Assembly (NCBI RefSeq): GCF_037154015.1
Contig: NZ_JBANRL010000001.1
Location: 1,364,001-1,428,000, forward strand
DNA from: Altererythrobacter aquiaggeris
GTDB taxonomy: Bacteria; Pseudomonadota; Alphaproteobacteria; Sphingomonadales; Sphingomonadaceae
DNA length: 64,000 nt
Reading direction: 5' to 3'
Positions 9,354-19,706 of the stretch are shown here, piece after piece; within the stretch, counting starts at the first letter, position 1, and the number at the start of each line of letters is the position of its first letter. The notes under the pieces were generated by a model. That model made no database searches. It was not told the DNA's origin and saw only the letters and a program-made list of their open reading frames with translations. Made by a program: the position numbers and the translations under genes.

Positions 9354-10292
9354 ATGGCCATACAGACCGACATTTCGCTTCGCCCGGCGCGCGCCCGCAA
9401 ACCTGACTGGATTCGCGTAAAAGCTCCTGTCAGCAAGGGGTATAATGAGACCCGCAAACTGATGCGCGATCTGGGATTAAACACCGTTTGCGAAGAAGCA
9501 GCCTGTCCCAATATCGGCGAGTGCTGGACGAAAAAGCACGCAACGGTGATGATTCTGGGCGATGTTTGCACCCGCGCCTGTGCGTTTTGCAATGTCAAAA
9601 CAGGCATGCCGCGAGTGGTCGATCCGCTCGAACCAGAGCATACCGCCGTTGCTGCCGCCAAGCTCGGGCTGGAACACATCGTGGTGACCAGCGTGGACCG
9701 TGACGATCTGCCGGATGGCGGAGCAAGCCAGTTCGTAAAGGTGATCGAAGCGTTACGCAGGACGACACCCGACACGACAATCGAAATCCTGACACCTGAC
9801 TTCCGCAACAAAATGCGCCCGGCTGTCGAAGCCATTTGTGCAGCTGGACCAGATGTTTATAACCATAACCTCGAAACGGTTCCAAGATTGTATCCGACTA
9901 TTCGTCCCGGTGCGCGCTACTATGCGTCTTTGCGTTTGCTCGAAGAAGTGAAGGCGCATGATCCGATGATCTTCACGAAATCCGGGATCATGCTGGGGCT
10001 GGGTGAACAGCGTCTGGAAGTTCATCAGGTGATGGACGATATGCGAAGCGCAGACATCGATTTCATGACAATGGGCCAATATTTGCAGCCAACGCCCAAA
10101 CATGCGGCTGTCGAAGACTTTGTGACCCCCAAGCAATTCGACGCCTTTGGTTCCATAGCGCGTGCGAAAGGCTTTCTGCAGGTCGCTTCCAGCCCGTTGA
10201 CCCGGTCGAGCTATCATGCCGGAGATGATTTCGAACAGATGCGTCTGGCGCGCGAGACGAAGCTGGCCAAGGCCGCTGCGAAAACTCGCTAG
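9354..10292 (+). CDS. lipA: Lipoyl synthase
   Basis: 312 residues. The auxiliary 4Fe-4S cluster ligands Cys46, Cys51 and Cys57 and the radical-SAM CX3CX2C (Cys72, Cys76, Cys79 in [10 protein letters not shown]) are all present, and the C-terminal Ser of the SSYHAGD stretch gives the third-ligand position known for LipA. The enzyme inserts two sulfurs into protein-bound octanoyl groups. It serves the E2 subunits, including the one encoded at 43.1-44.4 kb. It is divergent from the SbtA-like gene. Its TAG shares one base with the GTG start of the next gene. Confidence 0.97.
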   Translation: MAIQTDISLRPARARKPDWIRVKAPVSKGYNETRKLMRDLGLNTVCEEAACPNIGECWTKKHATVMILGDVCTRACAFCNVKTGMPRVVDPLEPEHTAVAAAKLGLEHIVVTSVDRDDLPDGGASQFVKVIEALRRTTPDTTIEILTPDFRNKMRPAVEAICAAGPDVYNHNLETVPRLYPTIRPGARYYASLRLLEEVKAHDPMIFTKSGIMLGLGEQRLEVHQVMDDMRSADIDFMTMGQYLQPTPKHAAVEDFVTPKQFDAFGSIARAKGFLQVASSPLTRSSYHAGDDFEQMRLARETKLAKAAAKTR

Positions 10293-10750
10293 TGCCGGGC
10301 GTTCACCAGGTCCGCCAATTGCCTTATTCGGCCGAACAGATGTTCGATCTGGTTGCCGATGTGCAAAGCTATCCTGAATTTCTACCCTGGGTCGTCGCGA
10401 CGCGCGTCAAGTCAGACGGTGAAACCGAAATGCTGGCGGATATGCTGGTGGGTTTCAACAGCTTGCGCGAAAAATTTACTTCGAAGGTCATTAAGGACCG
10501 GCCGGCCAGGCTGGAAGTACAATATATCGACGGACCTATGCGGGACCTCAGCAACCGGTGGATTTTCATGCCCGCAGACAGCGGCTGCACAGTGGATTTC
10601 TGTGTCGATTTTACCTTTAACAACCGTGTCTTCGAAGCCTTGGCGGGCCAGTATTTCGACCGCGCCTTTCGGAAAATGATGGCGGCATTCGAAGACCGCG
10701 CCCACGCGCTTTATGGCAACAGCAACTCCAACGCGCAAACGGTGGCCTGA
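10292..10750 (+). CDS. COQ10/RatA-like START-domain protein (ubiquinone-binding family)
   Basis: 152 residues in the SRPBCC/START fold: the family opening PYSAEQMFDLVADVQSYPEF(L)PW and the central SLREKFTSKV are clear. Members of this family are coenzyme Q-binding COQ10 proteins in mitochondria and the RatA toxin-like proteins in bacteria; the alphaproteobacterial proteins are generally regarded as COQ10-like. It starts with GTG overlapping the lipA stop (TAGTG). The last 40 bases overlap the 3' end of the convergent pncC gene. Confidence 0.85.
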   Translation: MPGVHQVRQLPYSAEQMFDLVADVQSYPEFLPWVVATRVKSDGETEMLADMLVGFNSLREKFTSKVIKDRPARLEVQYIDGPMRDLSNRWIFMPADSGCTVDFCVDFTFNNRVFEALAGQYFDRAFRKMMAAFEDRAHALYGNSNSNAQTVA

Positions 10751-11208
10751 AGGCGGACTTGCGCCCGGTTGGCGCTGCTGAACAACTTCATCTCCGATTC
10801 GGGCTGCTCGTCTCCGCGAACCGCTTTAGCAAATACGACCGTCCCGACTGGCTTCAGATCGCTGCCTCCATCAGGACCAGCAATACCGCTGACCGCGACC
10901 GCAATATCAGCGTTGCTGTGTTTCAGCGCGCCTTGAGCCATTGCCCAGACGCAGGCGACAGATACAGCGCCCAATGCCTCGATTATATCGGGCTGCACTT
11001 CGAGCATTTCCATCTTGGATTCGTTGGAATATGTCACAAAGCCGCGGTCCAGCACAGCGGATGATCCCGGAATTTCGGTCAGTGCTGCAGCCACGAGGCC
11101 GCCGGTACAGCTTTCGGCCAGAACAATTGTTCGTCCAAGCGCCGAATTTTCTTCGACAACCCTGCGCGCCAGTTTTTCAATTTGCACCGGTAACACGGTC
11201 TCACGCAT
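10711..11208 (-). CDS. pncC: Nicotinamide-nucleotide amidohydrolase PncC (CinA C-terminal domain type)
   Basis: 165 residues, the size of stand-alone CinA C-terminal domain proteins; the N-terminal MoCF-like half of full CinA is absent. The family signature LAESCTGGLVAA with the catalytic Ser, YSNESK and SGIAGPDGGS are present. It deamidates nicotinamide mononucleotide to nicotinate mononucleotide in pyridine nucleotide recycling. The start ATG at 11208 overlaps a tiny upstream frame by one base (TGATG; see next feature). The gene lies directly downstream of ispDF on the same strand and overlaps the convergent COQ10-like gene by 40 bases. Confidence 0.9.
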   Translation of the reverse strand: MRETVLPVQIEKLARRVVEENSALGRTIVLAESCTGGLVAAALTEIPGSSAVLDRGFVTYSNESKMEMLEVQPDIIEALGAVSVACVWAMAQGALKHSNADIAVAVSGIAGPDGGSDLKPVGTVVFAKAVRGDEQPESEMKLFSSANRAQVRLQATVCALELLLP

Positions 11209-11255
11209 CAAATCGAACCGGCGCAGCAGGCGTGAATGGCATTTGATCGCTTCAT
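11208..11255 (-). CDS. Possible 15-codon leader peptide coupled to pncC
   Basis: A short frame (MKRSNAIHACCAGSI) begins at ATG 11255, preceded by AAGAGGA at 6 bases spacing, and stops with TGA whose last base is the first base of the pncC ATG. pncC itself has no Shine-Dalgarno of similar quality, so translation may be handed on from this leader. The alternative is that it is chance. Confidence 0.35.
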   Translation of the reverse strand: MKRSNAIHACCAGSI

Positions 11256-11266
11256 GACGCGTCCTC

Positions 11267-12415
11267 TTAATTAAGTAAAATCGTAACCGCGGCCTGCGCT
11301 GCGATACCTTCGCCCCGTCCAGTGAACCCCAGCCGTTCGGTCGTCGTCGCTTTAACGCTAACGCAGTCTGCATGCACGTCGAGCAATTCTGCCAATTTGC
11401 TGCGCATGGCGGCTCTGTGTGGACCGATCTTGGGCGCTTCGCAAATGATCGTCAAATCGACGTTGCCGACACGGTACCCGGCCTTGTTCAAAAGCAGAAG
11501 CGCATGGCCGACGAAGCGATCCGAACTTGCGCCTTTCCATTGCGGGTCGTCGGGCGGGAAATGATCGCCGATATCTCCAGCACCTGCCGCGCCCAGCATG
11601 GCGTCAACCACAGCGTGCAGCGCCACATCGGCATCGCTGTGGCCGGACAAGCCATGCGAATGTTCGATCTTCAAACCGCACAACCACAATTCCTCGTTTT
11701 CAACCAGGCGGTGGACATCGAAACCTGTCCCGACCCTCAGCGTTAGTTTATCGGGCAAGAAATCCTCCGCAAATGTCAGCTTGTGCAGTTTTTCGTCGCC
11801 CGCCACGTGGACAACACTCAACCCGAACGCGTGCGCCACTTGTGCATCATCCCCGGCGCCGCGTTCGCCCCTCCAGCTTTTATGCGCCGCCAGAATATCG
11901 GCGAGCACAAACCCCTGCGGTGTCTGGACCCTTCGCAGGCTATCGCGTTCGGCACTTCCGCTCATAATCCCCGCTTCGTCCACTGATAGACTGTCCACCA
12001 CCGGTAGCACAGGTATGGCACCCTGATGGTGCTGCAAAGCGCCCAGCAGACGCGCGATGACGTCGTCGCCCAGATCCGGACGGGCCGCATCGTGGATCAG
12101 AACCAGCTGCGGAGCATCGTTTTCCGCAAGCGCCAACGCACGTACAACCGATTCCTGGCGCGTCATGCCCCCTGTCACCAGCCGGATACCGGGCAGGCCG
12201 GCAAGCGCAGCTTTTGCGAGACGCTCGGCTCCATCCGGGATTGCGACGATAATCGGCGATGCACCCGCGGACGCAAAGGCGTTTGCCGAGTGCCATACGA
12301 CGGGCTTTCCGCGCCAGTTTGCAAATTGTTTGGGTACCGGCTGCCCGGCGCGCAATCCCTCGCCTGCCGCAACAATTATTGCAGAGAAAGGGGGAAGGGG
12401 TCGTGTTTCGCTCAT
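11267..12415 (-). CDS. ispDF: Bifunctional IspD/IspF (2-C-methyl-D-erythritol 4-phosphate cytidylyltransferase / 2,4-cyclodiphosphate synthase)
   Basis: 382 residues, a fusion typical of alphaproteobacteria. The N-terminal half (1-225) is the cytidylyltransferase, with the IIVAAGEGLRAG nucleotide loop, PKQF and HDAARP. The C-terminal half (about 226-382) is IspF, with GTGFDVHRL, the metal-binding SGHSDADV and KATTTERLGFTGRGEG. The two halves carry out steps 3 and 5 of the non-mevalonate isoprenoid pathway, giving precursors for quinones, hopanoids and carotenoids. It is transcribed away from dusB and lies just upstream of pncC. Confidence 0.97.
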   Translation of the reverse strand: MSETRPLPPFSAIIVAAGEGLRAGQPVPKQFANWRGKPVVWHSANAFASAGASPIIVAIPDGAERLAKAALAGLPGIRLVTGGMTRQESVVRALALAENDAPQLVLIHDAARPDLGDDVIARLLGALQHHQGAIPVLPVVDSLSVDEAGIMSGSAERDSLRRVQTPQGFVLADILAAHKSWRGERGAGDDAQVAHAFGLSVVHVAGDEKLHKLTFAEDFLPDKLTLRVGTGFDVHRLVENEELWLCGLKIEHSHGLSGHSDADVALHAVVDAMLGAAGAGDIGDHFPPDDPQWKGASSDRFVGHALLLLNKAGYRVGNVDLTIICEAPKIGPHRAAMRSKLAELLDVHADCVSVKATTTERLGFTGRGEGIAAQAAVTILLN

Positions 12416-12494
12416 GTCTTGCGGCGCTTAATCTCTGGACCAACGGACTGCAATCAACTAAGCGCTGCCTGTTTTTTAGGCACACATTGACATA

Positions 12495-13511
12495 ATGACG
12501 AAACTTCCAACTCCTCCAGCGTTCAAACCGATAAACATCGGACCTGTTGAAATCGCCTGTCCGGTGGTTCTGGCACCGATGACAGGTGTTACGGATATGC
12601 CGTTTCGCACATTGGTGCGCCGGTTCGGATCAGGCCTGAATGTGACCGAAATGATCGCCAGCCCGGCAATGATCCGCGAAACGCGGCAGTCATTGCAAAA
12701 GGCGGCGTGGCATCCTGCCGAAGAGCCTGTTTCGCTTCAACTGGCCGGCTGTAGCCCCGATGAAATGGCTGAAGCCGCGAAACTGAATGCCGATCGCGGG
12801 GCGGCAATAATAGACATCAATATGGGCTGTCCGGTGAAAAAGGTCGTCAACGGCGATGCCGGCTCCGCCCTGATGCGTGATCTGCCGCTTGCAGCCAGCC
12901 TGATCAAAGCCACTGTGGAAGCTGTTGACGTGCCGGTGACGGTCAAGATGCGTATGGGGTGGGATCACGATAGTCTGAATGCACCCGAACTGGCGCATAT
13001 TGCGGAAGATCTGGGCGCGAAACTGATTACCGTTCATGGCCGCACGCGTTGCCAGATGTACCGCGGCAATGCGGACTGGTCGTTTATCCGCAAGGTGAAG
13101 GACGCGGTTTCGGTGCCTGTGATCGCAAACGGAGATATCAACACAATCGATGATAGCGCGCAGGCGCTGGCGCAAAGCGGGGCTGACGGGATCATGATCG
13201 GGCGCGGCGCCTACGGCAAACCGTGGCTGCTGGGACAGGTTATGCATTGGCTTGGAACTGGCGAGCAGTTGGATAGCCCCACCTTCGATGACCAGTATGC
13301 ATTGCTGGTCGAACATTACCGCGCCATGCTTGATCATTACGGAACGATGGTCGGTTCCAAAGTCGCACGAAAACATATCGGCTGGTACACCAAGGGGCTG
13401 CATGGCAGTGCGGAATTCCGCAACAAGGTCATGCTCATCGAAGATCCGGAGCAAGTCCTGGGCGAGATTGAACGGTTTTACGATCCGTTTTTGCGGCGAC
13501 GGGCAGCATGA
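12495..13511 (+). CDS. dusB: tRNA-dihydrouridine synthase B
   Basis: 338 residues with an FMN-binding TIM barrel: [13 protein letters not shown] at the start, [10 protein letters not shown] with the catalytic Cys, and IANGDI plus [13 protein letters not shown] at the phosphate-binding end. It reduces uridines in the tRNA D-loop. The order dusB-ntrB-ntrC is conserved in many alphaproteobacteria. Its stop overlaps the ntrB start by four bases (ATGA), so this gene heads a five-gene run that ends at ntrX. Confidence 0.95.
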   Translation: MTKLPTPPAFKPINIGPVEIACPVVLAPMTGVTDMPFRTLVRRFGSGLNVTEMIASPAMIRETRQSLQKAAWHPAEEPVSLQLAGCSPDEMAEAAKLNADRGAAIIDINMGCPVKKVVNGDAGSALMRDLPLAASLIKATVEAVDVPVTVKMRMGWDHDSLNAPELAHIAEDLGAKLITVHGRTRCQMYRGNADWSFIRKVKDAVSVPVIANGDINTIDDSAQALAQSGADGIMIGRGAYGKPWLLGQVMHWLGTGEQLDSPTFDDQYALLVEHYRAMLDHYGTMVGSKVARKHIGWYTKGLHGSAEFRNKVMLIEDPEQVLGEIERFYDPFLRRRAA

Positions 13512-14557
13512 CCGGCGCTGCGGCACGACTGGTCGCCAGCCTGCCGCTTGCCATTTTCACGATCAAACCGGATTTGACCATTGCGTCCGCCAATCCCGCT
13601 GCAGAACATCTCACCACGCTCGGCACGAAGCGGCTGATCGGCAGACAGATCAACGATGTACTGACATTCGCAGACCACAAGCTGGCTGACCGTGTTGCGG
13701 CATCGGACGGCGAGTTGCTGGCACATGGCGCTGTCATTTCGATTGGCGAGCTTCCCGAAAGGAAATTCGATTTATCGCTATCACCGCTGCTCGGTAAAGA
13801 GGGGTGGCAGGCGCTTACCCTGTCGGAGGCGGAAAACGGCAACGCGCAATCACCGGATATGGAAAGTTCGATCCTGCGTGCGCCTGCCATCCTTTCGCAC
13901 GAAATCAAGAATCCTCTGGCGGCGATAGGCGGCGCAAGCCAGTTGCTCGGCCGGAAACTGGCGGGCAAAGAACTCGATCTGACAAAACTCATCACCCGGG
14001 AAGTCGGCCGGATCGCTTCGCTGATCGACCGGATGCAGACCTTGGGCAGCGAGATGCCCGAGCCCGCAGGTGCATGCAATCTCCACGAGGCTATCCGACG
14101 AGCGAGAGCGGTTGTCGAAACCGCCGATGCGCAGCCGGTTACGTTGACTGAAGAATTCGATCCCTCGCTTCCCAGCGTTCACGCAAACCAGGATGCGTTG
14201 GAACAGGTGCTGATAAACCTTCTGAGCAATGCCATGCACGCTTGTGCGGCGAGCGAGGAGCCGCGGATCACCGTTCGTACCAGATTTGCCAGCGGGCTAA
14301 AGCTGAATGTCCTGCGTCTTGGCCGGTCTATCCAGCTGCCGATCGAGGTCAGCATTATCGACAATGGTGCAGGGGTGGATAAATCGGTCAGCGATCACAT
14401 TTTCGAACCGTTTGTCAGCACCCGCAAAGACGGGCAGGGACTAGGCCTCGCGCTGGTCAGCAAGCTGGTGCGGGACATGAACGGCCGCATTGCGCACGAT
14501 CGTGACGAGAGAAATTCACTGACCATCTTTCGCCTGCATTTGCCGGTCGCACCATGA
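13508..14557 (+). CDS. ntrB: Nitrogen regulation sensor kinase NtrB
   Basis: 349 residues, cytoplasmic, without membrane segments. It has an N-terminal PAS-like sensor region (about 1-110), the H-box [11 protein letters not shown] with phospho-acceptor His131, the N-box ([11 protein letters not shown]) and the G-box motifs ([15 protein letters not shown]). NtrB phosphorylates and dephosphorylates NtrC under PII control according to nitrogen status. It overlaps dusB upstream and ntrC downstream by ATGA junctions, so the three are translationally coupled. Confidence 0.95.
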   Translation: MTGAAARLVASLPLAIFTIKPDLTIASANPAAEHLTTLGTKRLIGRQINDVLTFADHKLADRVAASDGELLAHGAVISIGELPERKFDLSLSPLLGKEGWQALTLSEAENGNAQSPDMESSILRAPAILSHEIKNPLAAIGGASQLLGRKLAGKELDLTKLITREVGRIASLIDRMQTLGSEMPEPAGACNLHEAIRRARAVVETADAQPVTLTEEFDPSLPSVHANQDALEQVLINLLSNAMHACAASEEPRITVRTRFASGLKLNVLRLGRSIQLPIEVSIIDNGAGVDKSVSDHIFEPFVSTRKDGQGLGLALVSKLVRDMNGRIAHDRDERNSLTIFRLHLPVAP

Positions 14558-15966
14558 ACCGTGCTGCCAATATATTGTTGGTCGAAGACGATCCGTCGAT
14601 TGCGATGGTTATAACCGCCGCTCTGGAAGAGGAAGGCCATTCGGTCGCGCATAGCGAAAGCATAGCCGGGCGTGACGAATTGCTTGGCTCGCAACATTTC
14701 GATGTCATGCTGACCGACGTCGTTCTCACCGATGGAGACGGGATTTCAAGCCTGGCATCCATAACCGCGAATTATCCCGGTCTGCCGATCATAATCCTGA
14801 GCGCGCAAAACACGCTGGATACTGCCGTGCGCGCAAGTGATACGGGCGCCTTTGAATATTTCCCCAAACCGTTCGATCTCGACGAACTGGTGCGGACGGT
14901 CGAGCAGGCGGTGACCCAGCGCGCGGCCCCGTCCGCCGCACAAGACAATCCAAACGACAGCCTGCCGCTCGTCGGGCGAAGTAAAGCCATGCAGGGCGTA
15001 TTCAGGATGATTACACGCGTTTTGCGTAATGACCTGACTGTCCTCATCCTTGGCGAATCCGGCACGGGCAAGGAACTGGTTGCGGAGGCCATCCACGAGC
15101 TGGGCTCTCGCCGCAGCGGCCCGATGATCACGGTCAATGCAGCGGCCATTCCCCGCGAACTTATAGAAAGCGAGTTGTTCGGGCACGAAAAGGGTGCTTT
15201 TACCGGCGCCGTCGCACGATCGATCGGGAAGTTCGAGCAAGCCCAGGGTGGCACGTTATTCCTCGATGAAATCGGCGATATGCCGATCGAGGCGCAAACA
15301 AGGCTGCTGAGAGCTTTGCAGTCGGGCACGATTAACCGGGTTGGCGGTGCTGACGACATTGCAGTCGATGTCAGGATCATAGCTGCGACCAACCGTGATC
15401 TTGCACCGATGATTGCGGCCGGACAGTTCCGCGAAGATCTGTTCTACCGCTTGAACGTCGTTCCGATCGACCTGCCGCCACTTCGTCAACGTGCTGATGA
15501 TATTCCAGCTCTGGCGGAACATTTTCTCAGACTTGCCGAAGGTGAGGGCCTGCCGCGACGAATCCTTCATCGCAGTGCGGCGGATGCACTTTCGGGCCGA
15601 AAATGGCGCGGAAACGTGCGAGAATTGAAGAATGTGATTTACCGCCTGGCATTGCTGGCACGAGATGAAGTGATCGATTCAGGCACTGTCGCTGACCTTT
15701 TGACCGAACCCGCAGTCAATGAAGCGGCACAAACGGGTTTTGCGGGTGCGCTGGCCGCATGGCTGGCAGGCAATCCGGACGCAGACGGGAACCTGTATCA
15801 TGGTGCGTTGACCGCATTCGAAAAACCACTGTTCGAATATGCCCTGCAAAGCACCGATGGGAACCAGTTGAAGGCCGCAAGCAAACTTGGCATCAATCGT
15901 AATACCTTACGTAAAAAATTGCAGGATCTGTCCATCAATCCTGACAAATTCAGTCGCGGTAATTAA
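14554..15966 (+). CDS. ntrC: Nitrogen regulation response regulator NtrC (sigma54 activator)
   Basis: 470 residues in three domains. The receiver domain (1-120) has acidic residues at 11-12 and the phospho-acceptor Asp55. The sigma54-interaction AAA+ domain (about 145-370) has Walker A GESGTGKE, an intact GAFTGA loop and Walker B GGTLFLDEIGD. The C-terminal Fis-type helix-turn-helix carries KLGINRNTLRKKL. The intact GAFTGA means it can contact sigma54, unlike NtrX downstream. The start overlaps ntrB by four bases. Confidence 0.97.
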   Translation: MNRAANILLVEDDPSIAMVITAALEEEGHSVAHSESIAGRDELLGSQHFDVMLTDVVLTDGDGISSLASITANYPGLPIIILSAQNTLDTAVRASDTGAFEYFPKPFDLDELVRTVEQAVTQRAAPSAAQDNPNDSLPLVGRSKAMQGVFRMITRVLRNDLTVLILGESGTGKELVAEAIHELGSRRSGPMITVNAAAIPRELIESELFGHEKGAFTGAVARSIGKFEQAQGGTLFLDEIGDMPIEAQTRLLRALQSGTINRVGGADDIAVDVRIIAATNRDLAPMIAAGQFREDLFYRLNVVPIDLPPLRQRADDIPALAEHFLRLAEGEGLPRRILHRSAADALSGRKWRGNVRELKNVIYRLALLARDEVIDSGTVADLLTEPAVNEAAQTGFAGALAAWLAGNPDADGNLYHGALTAFEKPLFEYALQSTDGNQLKAASKLGINRNTLRKKLQDLSINPDKFSRGN

Positions 15967-16025
15967 GCTTCTAAAAGCCCAAAAAACTTGCAAAAAAGCC
16001 ACAGCGGCGTTGTAAAGAGGCAACG

Positions 16026-18290
16026 ATGAACGAGACGCCTAACCAAGCCGCGCTATCACAGCGCCGATCTGCTCCCGATGCAGACAGCCGCAGGTCACCG
16101 CGCTGGCTTCGCAAGGCAGTCGTGGCATTGCGTCGTGCAAATTTTTACGGTCTGCTCGAAATCGCCAGTTTTGCGTCTCTGGTCGGAATGGTCGCCACCG
16201 CCTATCTTGCGTTCAGCAATGCGCCCAGCAGTGGTGCTCTGCTGCCTGCGACACAGGCGGGAATGCTGCTCGTCGGAACGTTGATCCCGGCTATGGCGCT
16301 GCTTGTCCTGGCAGGCCGGCGCATGGCGATCCGCAGGGCCGCCGGTAGCACCGCCCGATTGCACGTCAGGCTGGTTTTCTTTTTCTCGTTGATCGCGGCA
16401 ATACCAACGCTGCTGGTGTCCGCATTCGCCGCCTTCCTGTTCCAGTCAGGCGTTGAATTCTGGTTTTCCGATGATTCCCGGGGCCTGATGCAAAATGCCA
16501 ACCGGCTCGCAAAAGCATATTATGAGGATAACCAGCGCAACGTGGGAGAGGAAACTGTCGCCATGGCCGGCGACATGCGCTTCTATCTGGAGCGTGCGTC
16601 GATTACCGACGACGATTTTGCGGATTACTACTTGTTTCAGGCTCAGGGCCGCGAAGTGAGCGAGTCCGCAATTCTTCAGGAAATGGATGACGGGTCGGTA
16701 AGGGTCGCGGCCCTGTTCGACCTTGCCGAAGGAAATCAGCCGGAAAAACTCGCCCCCGAGATGTTTGCACAGATCAAGGGTGGCGAAAGCGTTGCGGTCG
16801 CGGCGAGCGCAAACCGGATCGAGGCACTGGCTGCAATCGACCGTGTCAGCGGAATTTACCTGTATAATGCGCGTAGCGCAGAAGTCGGTCCGTTCACCCA
16901 GTGGGAACGCGCTCAGAATGTCAGCACAGCATATGACAGCCTCACGCGCCGGGCGCGGGCTTTGCAATTGCAGTTCAATCTGGCGCTGTTTTTCGTTTCA
17001 TTGTCGCTTGTCGGATTGGCCGTGTGGTTCGCTTTGAGATTTGCAGACCGGCAGGTCGAACCCCTTACCGAACTTGTCGCGGCTGCACGCCGGGTCGGAT
17101 CGGGCAACTTCGCCATGCGGGTTGACGGCCGTACCGGAGCTGACGAGATCGGTCTGCTCAACCGCGCTTTCAACCGGATGACTGCCCAGATTGCCCGGCA
17201 GACGGAAGATCTGGTGAGCGCAAACACGCAAATTGACCAACGCCGATCATTTATCGAAGCTGTTCTGGAATCTGTAACGGCCGGTGTGATTTCGCTGAAC
17301 CCGCATGGCGAAGTGCTGCTGATCAACAGCACTGCACAAAAACTGCTCATCGACGACCCGGATTTTATGCCGGTCGGCAATCACCTGGCGGAATTTGCAC
17401 CGCAAATCGATGCTATGCTCGACGCGAAAGTCACAAGCGGCCTGGTCCAGCATAACAAGGGCAATGATTTGCTGACTTTGGCAGTAAAGGTGACCAGTGC
17501 GACCGATGGGCACGTGATCACATTCGAAGACATCACCAGCCAGTTGCTGGACCAGCGGCAGGCCGCGTGGTCTGATGTCGCCCGCAGGATTGCGCATGAG
17601 ATTAAAAATCCGCTGACACCCATTCAGCTGGCCACCGAACGGCTAAAGCGGCGCTATCGCCGGCAAATCGAGGCTGACGGCGACCTGTTCGATGAATTGA
17701 CCAATACGATCATTCGCCAGGTTGGTGATCTCAGGAAAATGGTTGATGAATTTTCCAGCTTCGCACGGCTGCCCAAGCCGGTTTTCCGTAAGGAAGACGC
17801 GCTCGATTTGGTCAGGCAATCGCTGTTCCTGCAAGAGGTTGGCAAACCGGAAATCGCCTTCACCCTGACGGGACCCGACACTGAACGCATATTGATCGAA
17901 TGCGATCGCCATCAATTCGGTCAAGCGATGACCAATGTTCTGAAGAACGCGGCAGAGGCTGTGGAAGCAAGGGCGAACCACGCAGAGCCGGACTTCAAGG
18001 GCCGCATAGCCGTACATGTCGAGGCGTCGGAGACAATGTTCACGATTGCGGTCAGCGACAACGGGATCGGTCTGCCCAAAGACAGTGAGAGCATTCTCGA
18101 ACCCTATATGACCACCCGCGAAAAGGGGACCGGCCTGGGTCTCGCGATCGTTAACAAGATTGTCGAGGAACATGGCGGAGACATGAGCTTCGCCAATTCC
18201 GACATCGATACCAAAGAAGGTGGGGGCACCACCGTGAAATTGCGCTTTGCGCGCGAACCCGCAGTCTCGGCAGAGGAAACGGCGCTATGA
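16026..18290 (+). CDS. ntrY: Membrane-bound sensor kinase NtrY
   Basis: 754 residues. The N-terminus has about three membrane helices (residues 40-140), then an extracytoplasmic sensor region, another helix near 320-340 and a HAMP linker (FADRQVEPLTEL). A PAS domain follows (about 405-500). The kinase core has the H-box ARRIAHEIKNPLTPIQ (His near residue 524) and the ATP-binding DNGIGLP and GTGLGLAIV motifs. NtrY partners NtrX in alphaproteobacteria and is linked to nitrogen and redox/respiratory control. A 59-base gap separates it from ntrC. Confidence 0.95.
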   Translation: MNETPNQAALSQRRSAPDADSRRSPRWLRKAVVALRRANFYGLLEIASFASLVGMVATAYLAFSNAPSSGALLPATQAGMLLVGTLIPAMALLVLAGRRMAIRRAAGSTARLHVRLVFFFSLIAAIPTLLVSAFAAFLFQSGVEFWFSDDSRGLMQNANRLAKAYYEDNQRNVGEETVAMAGDMRFYLERASITDDDFADYYLFQAQGREVSESAILQEMDDGSVRVAALFDLAEGNQPEKLAPEMFAQIKGGESVAVAASANRIEALAAIDRVSGIYLYNARSAEVGPFTQWERAQNVSTAYDSLTRRARALQLQFNLALFFVSLSLVGLAVWFALRFADRQVEPLTELVAAARRVGSGNFAMRVDGRTGADEIGLLNRAFNRMTAQIARQTEDLVSANTQIDQRRSFIEAVLESVTAGVISLNPHGEVLLINSTAQKLLIDDPDFMPVGNHLAEFAPQIDAMLDAKVTSGLVQHNKGNDLLTLAVKVTSATDGHVITFEDITSQLLDQRQAAWSDVARRIAHEIKNPLTPIQLATERLKRRYRRQIEADGDLFDELTNTIIRQVGDLRKMVDEFSSFARLPKPVFRKEDALDLVRQSLFLQEVGKPEIAFTLTGPDTERILIECDRHQFGQAMTNVLKNAAEAVEARANHAEPDFKGRIAVHVEASETMFTIAVSDNGIGLPKDSESILEPYMTTREKGTGLGLAIVNKIVEEHGGDMSFANSDIDTKEGGGTTVKLRFAREPAVSAEETAL

Positions 18291-18320
18291 CGGTTTCAAT
18301 AATATTCTGGAGGATGCGTG

Positions 18321-19706
18321 ATGGCGCTTGATATTCTGGTTGTCGATGACGAACCCGACATTCGCGACCTGGTCGCAGGCGTGCTCAGTGATGAAGGTTA
18401 CGAATGCCGGACCGCCGGTGACAGCGTATCGGCGTTGGCAGCGGTCGATGAGAGGCGTCCAAGCCTGGTGCTGCTTGACGTGTGGCTGCACGGAAGCCCG
18501 ATGGACGGCCTCGAAGTCCTTGACGCCATCAAGCAACGGGAGCCCGAATTACCCGTGATCATCTTTTCCGGTCATGGAAATATCGATACCGCTGTGTCGG
18601 CCGTCAGCCGCGGGGCAATGGACTTTATAGAGAAGCCGTTCGAGGCAGAGCGGTTGCTCCATCTGGTGGGAAGGGCAACCGAAACCGAACAGTTGCGCCG
18701 GGAAAACACCCGTTTGCGCAGCAATTCCTCCGCGACCGACGAGTTCACCGGAAGCTCTGCGGCGATCAATCAGGTTCGCGCCACTTTGAAGCGTGTGGCG
18801 AGTACCGGTAGCCGCGTACTTGTGATGGGACCCGCTGGCGCCGGTAAAGAGGTGGCGGCGCGCTTGCTCCATGGGTGGAGCGCCCGGTCGCAAGCCGCAT
18901 TCGTCACCGTCAATTCTGCCCGGATCACGCCTGAAAGCTTCGAACATGACTTATTCGGCGAAGAGGCCGACGGCAAGCTCGTCCGGCCCGGGCTTCTGGA
19001 ACTCGCCGACGGGGGAACCCTTTACCTCGATGAAGTGGCTGATATGCCGCTGTCCACCCAGGCTCGCATATTGCGCGTTCTGACCGACCAAAGCTTTGTC
19101 CGGGTTGGGGGAAGCCGGCAGATTGGCGTCGATGTTCGCGTGGTGTCTTCGACATCCAAAGATCTCGAGATAGAAATCGAGGAAAAGCGCTTCCGCGAGG
19201 ATCTGTTTTATCGGCTCAATGTGGTGCCGGTAGAAGTTCCGTCACTGTCAGATCGGCGTGATGATATCCCAGCGCTGGCAGACCATTTTTTTGCGCGCTA
19301 TGCGGCCGAACAGGCTATTCCGGCGCCGGACATAACGGCAGAAGCCCTGGCCGCCTTGCAATCATATGACTGGCCCGGAAATGTTCGCCAGCTGCGTAAT
19401 GTGGTGGAACGGACAATCATACTTGCCCCGCGAGATCGCCTGAACTCGATCGATTCGGACATGCTGCCTTCAGAAGTGACCGGAGGAAAGCTTGGTGGGA
19501 CCAGCGGAATTTCGGCGCTGATGGGCGTGCCGCTTCGCGAAGCGCGTGAGAGCTTCGAACGCGAATATCTTTCCGTCCAGATCAGACGGTTTTCGGGTAA
19601 CATCTCGAAAACTGCCGCTTTCATCGGCATGGAACGGTCTGCGCTTCATCGCAAATTGAAATTGCTTGGAATGGCAGACCGGAAAGCCGAGAATCGCAAA
19701 GGATAG
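18321..19706 (+). CDS. ntrX: Response regulator NtrX
   Basis: 461 residues: receiver domain (DILVVDDEPDIRD, phosphorylated Asp in LVLLDVWLHGS), AAA+ domain with Walker A GPAGAGKE and Walker B GGTLYLDEVAD, and a Fis-type C-terminus (KTAAFIGMERSALHRKL). The GAFTGA loop found in NtrC is missing; at that place the protein reads FGEEADGKLVRPGLLE. This loss is usual for alphaproteobacterial NtrX and suggests it does not act through sigma54. The ATG at 18321 is preceded by CTGGAGGA; a GTG three bases upstream is possible. Confidence 0.95.
   Translation: MALDILVVDDEPDIRDLVAGVLSDEGYECRTAGDSVSALAAVDERRPSLVLLDVWLHGSPMDGLEVLDAIKQREPELPVIIFSGHGNIDTAVSAVSRGAMDFIEKPFEAERLLHLVGRATETEQLRRENTRLRSNSSATDEFTGSSAAINQVRATLKRVASTGSRVLVMGPAGAGKEVAARLLHGWSARSQAAFVTVNSARITPESFEHDLFGEEADGKLVRPGLLELADGGTLYLDEVADMPLSTQARILRVLTDQSFVRVGGSRQIGVDVRVVSSTSKDLEIEIEEKRFREDLFYRLNVVPVEVPSLSDRRDDIPALADHFFARYAAEQAIPAPDITAEALAALQSYDWPGNVRQLRNVVERTIILAPRDRLNSIDSDMLPSEVTGGKLGGTSGISALMGVPLREARESFEREYLSVQIRRFSGNISKTAAFIGMERSALHRKLKLLGMADRKAENRKG

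Noticed and set aside
13508-19706. Sigma54 (-24/-12) promoter upstream of the ntr genes
   Set aside because: No convincing GG-N10-GC element found in the short intergenic gaps; the genes probably read through from dusB or use weak promoters.
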